NCBI GenBank assembly: GCA_009667805.1
Contig: CM019069.1
Span: 51,573,422-51,637,421 of the forward strand
DNA length: 64,000 nt
From: Leptobrachium leishanense
Lineage: Eukaryota; Chordata; Amphibia; Anura; Megophryidae
Direction of reading: 5' to 3'
A program made the position numbers and the translations under genes. The notes under the pieces were generated by a model. That model had not been told where the DNA came from and did no database searches. It saw nothing but the letters and a program-made list of their open reading frames with translations. Shown piece by piece: positions 58,286-64,000 of this stretch; positions within the stretch are counted from its first letter, which is position 1; each line of letters opens with the position of its first letter.

Positions 58286-60122
58286 ATCACTTCCACCATT
58301 GTTTGCCCTAGTAAACAAATTTGTACATAGTTGTTACCTGGAATGGTCCATTAATATTTTAAAGTGGCATTAAAATAATGTATGTAAATATCAGTGCATA
58401 ATATTTCCCATTATCCAATGCTTACAAGTGATATCTCTCTGGGGACAACAGACTTCTTTTTCCAAACAGCACATTTGGCATGTGTGGATGAGTAGAGACA
58501 GACAATATTTTTGATTGATATCTCCTTTGTATGAGCACAATGCGATAGACAAACTGCTTCATAAATCATTTGTCTTCGCGAAATGTCCACCAGTTTTGCT
58601 GTTTTTTTTGTGTCAGTACCAGCTCCGGTCATTGTTGTTCTTTCCACCTATAAAACAAACAACTTTGGTGTTCTTGGCAGTGTTTAAGATTAAAAAAAGA
58701 CAACACTGACAAGATCCATCTCAATTCGGCTAACTGATGATTGGCTGCTGTGCCAGTTTGGTTTCTTTTAATAAGGTTGACTGTTATTGATCATATTCTC
58801 AACATGCCGTGTTGCACAGAGACGACCTTTATCATAATGTCCAGACGTAATATTAAAAGACTTTCACAGCAGAAATTATAATTTTTTTCCCATTTAATTA
58901 ACAGTGACAGGTGGGGGAGTCGATTCACCTAATACAGACAAATAGAACCATTTAGGAGCTGAGAACTAATGTGTCGGAATTCCAGCAAAACTCAAGGCAA
59001 GGGTTTGAAGGCCAACTGTAGGAACTATGACCTTGACCTTAGTAATTAGCCCTTGATATTTCAAACAGATATGGGTTTTCTGAAAATAAAGAAATGATAA
59101 AAATATGTCCACCTTCCTTAAAATATTCTAATTAATATTAAGTGAGTATCTCCCAGATATGTTTCGAAAAGCAGATTTGAGACCGTTTGCTTCTTAAGGT
59201 GGAAGGACCGCGTTTTAGGTCAAGGTTGGCCTTGTGGAGAACAGAATCAAAATTATATTATCATCTATTCAAGCGTTCCTGTACAAGTGGAAATGTGAAG
59301 ATCTGTTTCTTTGAAGAGGGTTCAGACGATTCTTTGGGAACAAAGCTCTCGATCATCATGAAGAACTCTGCAAGAACCTCCAAAGCATGTCAGTACAGGA
59401 AACCATGAGGGTGGTTCACAAAGGTCCGATGTTCACTGTTGTTGCAACTATTGGCTACCCAGAGAAGGCAAAGTTACAACACACAACCTTGAACAACAGT
59501 CCCGCCATTATTATTTCATGAAATTAGTGAACTATGGCTATTCTCCTTTTAGCGTTGTTCTGCTGTTGCGTGCCATAAGGTGAATACATTTTGGTGATAT
59601 TAAAGTGGTGATCTCCAAAGATCCAACAGATCTCCAAAGTTTACAATAGAATCAGCAGTTAAAACAATGCTGGAGAACTTCAGCTGATACACTCATGAAA
59701 ATAACCCTCAAACCTATGCTGAATAACCTCTGCAGATAGTATAATGGAAGCACCGGTCGACTCTCGATAAGAAACTACACTAAGAAATACTCTAGACAAA
59801 CTATGGCTGAAACTATGTTGAAAATAACTGAAAAAAGTATGGCAAACTATGGTGGAAGTTCCCTAAATGGCAGAATTCACCATAGATTCACCATACTACT
59901 TCTCTATAGTTAAACCATCATTATTTTACTGAAGGAAGTGTGGTCAGAGAATAACTCCTTAAGAGTAGACCTCACAGTTCTGCATTCCTACTTCACCAAC
60001 TTCCCATAGAAATACTCTACTGCTGTTGAATTCAGAGATGACTATTCTGAGAGTACAAATTTTGTCCATTTTGTCTGACCTGGGGTTTTTTTCAACATTT
60101 TTCGCTGAAATTCGCTGAAATG
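58286..60122. other. No gene seen
   Basis: Unassigned. The 59160-59475 stretch vaguely suggests a decayed transposase-like frame but shows no motif I can name. Confidence 0.35.
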
Positions 60123-60535
60123 CAAGACTGCAGGACTTTTCTCATGCAGCGTCGACCCTACGGAATGCGCATCCTCGCAATATTAGAATGGCCCCTAATC
60201 TGGCATCTTTTAAACGCTCCATAAAGACCCTTCTGTTTAGGGAAGCCCACCACCTGACTCCGTAACAAGACATCCAACCGACCCAAAAACGCTCCTCACC
60301 TCTCCCTGCATTAACTCGTCACTGCAGTCCACCCCTCCTGTTACTCACTCCCTCACGCATCAAGATTGTAAATTCCCAGGGGATTAGGGCCCGCATGTCC
60401 TCCTGTATCTGCTGGCAGTAATACTGACCTGTCTCCTTTATGTATTGGAGAATTGTCCCGTCTTTACCCATTGCACCATTGTACAGCGCTGTGGAATGTG
60501 CTGGCGCTTAATAAATAATAATAATAATAATAACT
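60123..60535 (+). mobile_element. L2 LINE 3'-end fragment
   Basis: Encodes a remnant of the L2 C-terminus (LASFKRSIKTLLFREAHH) and ends TTGTACAGCGCTGTGGAATG, GCTGGCGCTTAATAAATAAT with an (AATA)n-like tail, parallel to the end of the LINE at 43420-43745. Confidence 0.8.
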
Positions 60536-60714
60536 CCAAAATTTAAGCCCCTTCATTGCATGGCGACTAGAATACATTTAACCGACACATAATCCACTAA
60601 CACAGGGATGACACAACAAATGCTGACAGTGGTGCTCCTGGAACATCAGTCATTTTCTGGCAAATTTAGACAAGCCCGCTGACCCACTGACAACCTGACG
60701 ATGCGCATGTGCCC

Positions 60715-60855
60715 TGGCTCCCTTTAGACTGTAAGCTCTCATGAGCAAGGCCCTTATTACTGTTTATTTCTTGTAATGCTTTACTGCATATCAGCAAGTT
60801 TGTAACCCTGCGCTGCCGTGCAGAGACTGTTGGCACTTTATAAATATTAATAGAA
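60715..60855 (+). mobile_element. LINE 3'-end fragment, diverged
   Basis: ACTGTAAGCTCTCATGAGCA followed by AGGCCCTTATTACTG and GTTGGCACTTTATAAATATT resembles the L2-type tail. Older copy. Confidence 0.45.
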
Positions 60856-62015
60856 ATTAGGAACGTATTCACGCTACTAAAGAAAAGAAGAATATACATG
60901 AGCTACACCATCCATAAGCGAGTCGAGAAGGTGTGCAACCTATTGCTGCGAAATGCATTCGGCATCTTAAAAAAAAAAATATTATTATACAGTTTGTGTT
61001 GGGAAAAACCCTTTTTAAAAAATAATCTATCACTCGGTACTTGTGTGGAGACTTGAGGGATGACAAGTTTATCTGTTGTACTGTAAAAGCCAACTGGCAT
61101 AAACTGATGTGTACAAAAGACACTTACAAGAGCAACTGCCCGTGGTACTGAATCTCACTAATGTCAGTTACATTGATCATTCTGCATGGAGGTTTGAGTG
61201 AGGCATGGTTTGGCGTTTTCTAAAATAGCGGGGCCGAAAGTAAAAAAAATAAAATAAAAAAATTAAATGGATTTTTATTGCATTCCCACACGCGGATCTG
61301 CTGGTGAAATTACACATCTGTGATCTTTAACTGTGTTATTTCAGAATGAAATAATTGGACCTATTTTCGGTCAGACGTAGCAGCGTGGCGCACATTTCGC
61401 ATTTCCCATCAAAATATTATTCTGCCGTGTTTCCGATGTGAAAATGATAATTTCCTGCAGAAATGACCTTTTACGATGCTCTGCATGGTTGAATGGCATT
61501 TTTAATTAGCAGTCCTGACCTGAGAAAGTAGAAACACAACACAAAGAGCTGACATACATATTGCTGGTAAGACACGCCATACAATCGAACGCAGCCTACC
61601 GTAACACAGAGCAGGACTCAGCAAACTGCGCAGAACCGTGGGGAAGATATATAAGGAGAGACTCTGTCGTGCATTATTACTATCAACATCATCATTTTTA
61701 AAGCGGCAAAAGTTGTCCCTGTGCTTTTACAATAAAGATAACCACTGTCACTCTTAAGGTTGGGGGGAAATATCACAGTGCAGATGCAATTCGGGGTTCA
61801 GAATAGGGGCCTATTGCAAGCTTTATCTAGAGACCGCGAGGGCGAAAACCGTTGAGTGTATACATGTGTTTTTAACAGTTGTATTTTGGAACTTCTGGTC
61901 TGAGATTCTGTTAATTTGATTGGGTTACACCCTTTATATATAGGGGCTCCCTGTGAATTGTTGTGTTTTAATTCATTGTTGAAACACCATTTGTACTTGT
62001 GCATGGACAATAGTC
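60856..62015. other. No gene seen; possible conserved stretch
   Basis: The 61290-61560 stretch contains homeobox-like ATTTTTAATTAGCAG and GAATGAAATAATTGG motifs and no repeat character. It is a weak candidate for conserved regulatory DNA. Confidence 0.25.
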
Positions 62016-62018
62016 TAA

Positions 62019-62724
62019 GGGCCACATTACAATCTTGACGTTAACGCTCACGTGCGTGAGCATTAACGTTAGCCGCGGTGTTTACCGCATATTACGATCC
62101 AAACGCAAACGGGTTAAGTAACCCGCTTACGTTTGGTACCTTGCGCTTTTCAGCGCGAGGTTACTGTACTTTGCGCTCCCCATGTTTAGTATAGGGAGCA
62201 CAAAGTGTTAAACAGCGTTAGGATTACAATCTACTAGCGCTGATTAACGTCCGGCTGTGGTTAGCAAAAAAGTTAACCACAGCCAAGACTTGGTGTTAAC
62301 CACCAGCCTAAAAAAAAAAAAAACAGAATGCTATACTCACCCTCTGTCCCCCAGCGAGGACTGCGGCTCCAACCGCCTCCTCCGTCCGGCAGGAGCAGGG
62401 AAAGACTGGGGTAAAAAGTCCCCCAGTCTCTCCCTGCGTATCACTACGCCGACCGGCCGGGTCTCGCGAGGCAAGATCCGGCTGGTCATGACCAGCAGGG
62501 GGAAACTCAATGGAGTCCTATGGACTCCATCGAGTGGATGCTCGCGGCTGCACTCAGTGCTGCCGCCAGCATCCCGTCCCGTAGCGCGCAGTAACAATGC
62601 AGGCAGCATTTTTTGTACCTGCACTGTAATCCAGTGTTAAAACGTGGCCGTAAGGGGGAAAACTGCAGGCACAGTTTTTGCTCCCTTGCGCCCGCGTCTT
62701 AACGCTAGGATTGTAATGTGGCCC
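62019..62724. mobile_element. PIF/Harbinger-type miniature element with GGGCCACATTACAATC termini (706 bp)
   Basis: Both ends are GGGCCACATTACAATC in inverted orientation with TAA at 62016-62018 and 62725-62727. Subterminal motifs AACGTTAAC and GTGAGC form small hairpins. The interior holds a GC-rich core. No transposase. Confidence 0.88.
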
Positions 62725-62727
62725 TAA

Positions 62728-63431
62728 TAATCTCATGACACCGAAGTTTATTATTTTTTCACACTGTTTGCATGCTTGTTTTTAATGAATAGGATGTGGT
62801 GACTATGCTGTTATTTAATTTATGGGATACATATTCCTGTTACTTGCCGGATCAGATAATCTCCTTATTATCTGTAACACATCTTGTTAGATCCAAGTAT
62901 GTGCAAAGAATGTAATATTTCTACTCAAATAACAAAAGGCTTGTTTTCATTCGACTCGATGGCCGAAATCAGAATCTTTTATGGGCAATTTTCGGCCACT
63001 TTTCAGTTCGGGAGATTCAAATTCGAATTTACCTTCATTTTCGTCCCGATAACAATTCTGATTAAATATCGGCTCTCACGGATAAACTTTTCAATGGAAA
63101 TATAGACTTTAGCGATTCAATTTGAATTTATCGGTATGCTGATTTCCGAAAAAATATCAAGTGCTGAAAGGGGTTGATAAATCAATTTTCAGGCAAGGGA
63201 AATAGAGGGAATTAGACAGAATTATCTTTTAAACATCATAGTTTTCTAATACACATGTTAAAAGGCACAAATCTGTACGATGGTGGCTGAAAATAATCTA
63301 TTTCGGTCGTTTTTTTGAGCAAACGTTTTAGGACCAGCAGCATTTTTTGATTATCGTATCTGGCTGAATTTTTGCAACTGAATCAGCAAATATTTATGAA
63401 AAATCAGCAAATAGAATTAAATCAAGTCTAT
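62728..63431. other. No gene seen
   Basis: AT-rich with repeated TTCGG/CCGAA-type motifs at about 62950-63310, perhaps a worn miniature element; no termini found. Confidence 0.35.
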
Positions 63432-63841
63432 GGCTAGGGTCAGACGAACGCATTTTTCGCGTCGTCCGTGACAAAATGCGTTAGAACGAATGGACGTATT
63501 TTTTCACGGAATACGCGATAGCGGTCATACGATGCGCATTTTCGGCCGTGATTTTGTGCGGATCATCAATAAAACACTTTTTGTGTCTGGACGTTATGTT
63601 GGCTGGAAATTAGCAGCATCTGATGTCTCCTAATCACACACACATGCCGCTAGCGGACGCAGTACTAGCGGTATCACGTTCTCGAAAAGAATGCGTTTGT
63701 GTGCCGCTTGCCTTACCCGGCCGAACTTTCATGCGGCCGTACTTCGTATATTGCCCATCATTGGCCGTCATTTGCTGCTACTATGGCCGTGATAAAGTGC
63801 GGCTGCACGCGCGTTCGCACTGCGTTCGTCTGACCCCAGCC
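63432..63841. mobile_element. Miniature element, GGCTGGGGTCAG family, copy 3 (410 bp)
   Basis: Ends GGCTAGGGTCAGACGAACGC and, reversed, GGCTGGGGTCAGACGAACGC, 20 of 21 matching. The flanks are TAT and TAA, a possible worn TWA duplication. The interior is rich in CGTATT, GCGCA and GGCCGT motifs. Confidence 0.8.
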
Positions 63842-64000
63842 TAAAGTGTCTCCTAAGATTGTTAATACTAAGGTCTAATATCGCAACCAGCTCCTAAATA
63901 ATTAGATTGTCGGTTGGTTTTTGGAACACGCTAGATGGGATATAGACGTTCATCCCATAAACAAATTGGTAAGCCAAATAAAAATACTGTGGGGACTGGA
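63842..64000. other. No gene seen to window end
   Basis: AT-rich sequence, nothing supported. Confidence 0.5.

Noticed and set aside
59187..59408. 73-codon frame (MLLKVEGPRF...)
   Set aside because: There is no recognisable motif, no neighbouring exon signals and a length expected by chance in this window.

Overview
This is repeat-dominated vertebrate nuclear DNA, most likely from an amphibian, probably a frog. That call rests on the mix of elements: DD34E Tc1 transposons, CR1 and L2 LINEs, PIF/Harbinger-, hAT- and piggyBac-like miniature elements, a chromodomain-bearing Ty3/gypsy element of the sushi/Tf1 type, and a class I (gamma/epsilon-like) endogenous retrovirus. The species assignment is inference. 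I found no exon of a recognisable host housekeeping or developmental gene. Almost every long reading frame belongs to a mobile element.

Layout. 1-2.1 kb: a CA-rich array, then LTR-like sequence. 2.1-2.8 kb: first copy of an interspersed family called 'repeat A' here. 2,952-8,977: a complete gypsy chromovirus on the minus strand with near-identical LTRs (846 and 845 bp), a 5-bp target duplication (GTCTC), one uninterrupted 1,436-codon gag-pol frame, a polypurine tract and a self-priming signal. 9-14 kb: a solo LTR and miniature elements in otherwise plain sequence. 14.1-15.7 kb: Tc1 copy 1. 15.8-18.4 kb: truncated miniature elements, a 21-bp minisatellite, a fold-back element, repeat A copy 2 and a truncated copy of the piggyBac-like 'repeat B'.

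19.0-28.4 kb is the most structured region. A five-exon minus-strand gene encodes a Myb/SANT-like DNA-binding protein. Exon 1 lies at 28,375-28,042 and exons 2-5 at 19,957-19,273, all joining in phase. Its first intron holds a class I retrovirus (20,024-27,151; 625-bp LTRs, ACTAT duplication). That provirus has lost the stretch between gag and reverse transcriptase and nearly all of env, and it carries a TTAA-flanked repeat B element whose first 650 bp is a chain of about a dozen hairpins. The SANT gene has a stop at codon 14 and an inverted copy of its SANT exon just past its stop codon.

28.4-39 kb: a CR1 LINE inside repeat A copy 3, a candidate solo LTR, several precise fold-back elements and a second CR1 fragment. 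39.5-43.7 kb: an L2-clade LINE with a minisatellite upstream, a 2A-like translational-recoding motif, and endonuclease and reverse transcriptase domains broken by frameshifts. 44-51 kb: a Tc1 remnant and miniature elements, several with TTA/TAA duplications typical of PIF/Harbinger. 50.96-51.68 kb: a fold-back unit whose loop is a telomere-like TTAGGG-related array. 52.5-55.9 kb: two complete Tc1 elements of different subfamilies, 79 bp apart. 56-64 kb: LINE 3' tails, miniature elements and plain AT-rich sequence.

The genes here do not form a host pathway. Each set serves the replication of its own element, and the window records their layered insertions. The most informative objects are the apparently intact self-primed chromovirus, the interrupted SANT gene with its phase-symmetric exon triplication, the hairpin chain of repeat B, the telomere-like fold-back unit, and the 2A-like motif of the L2 LINE.
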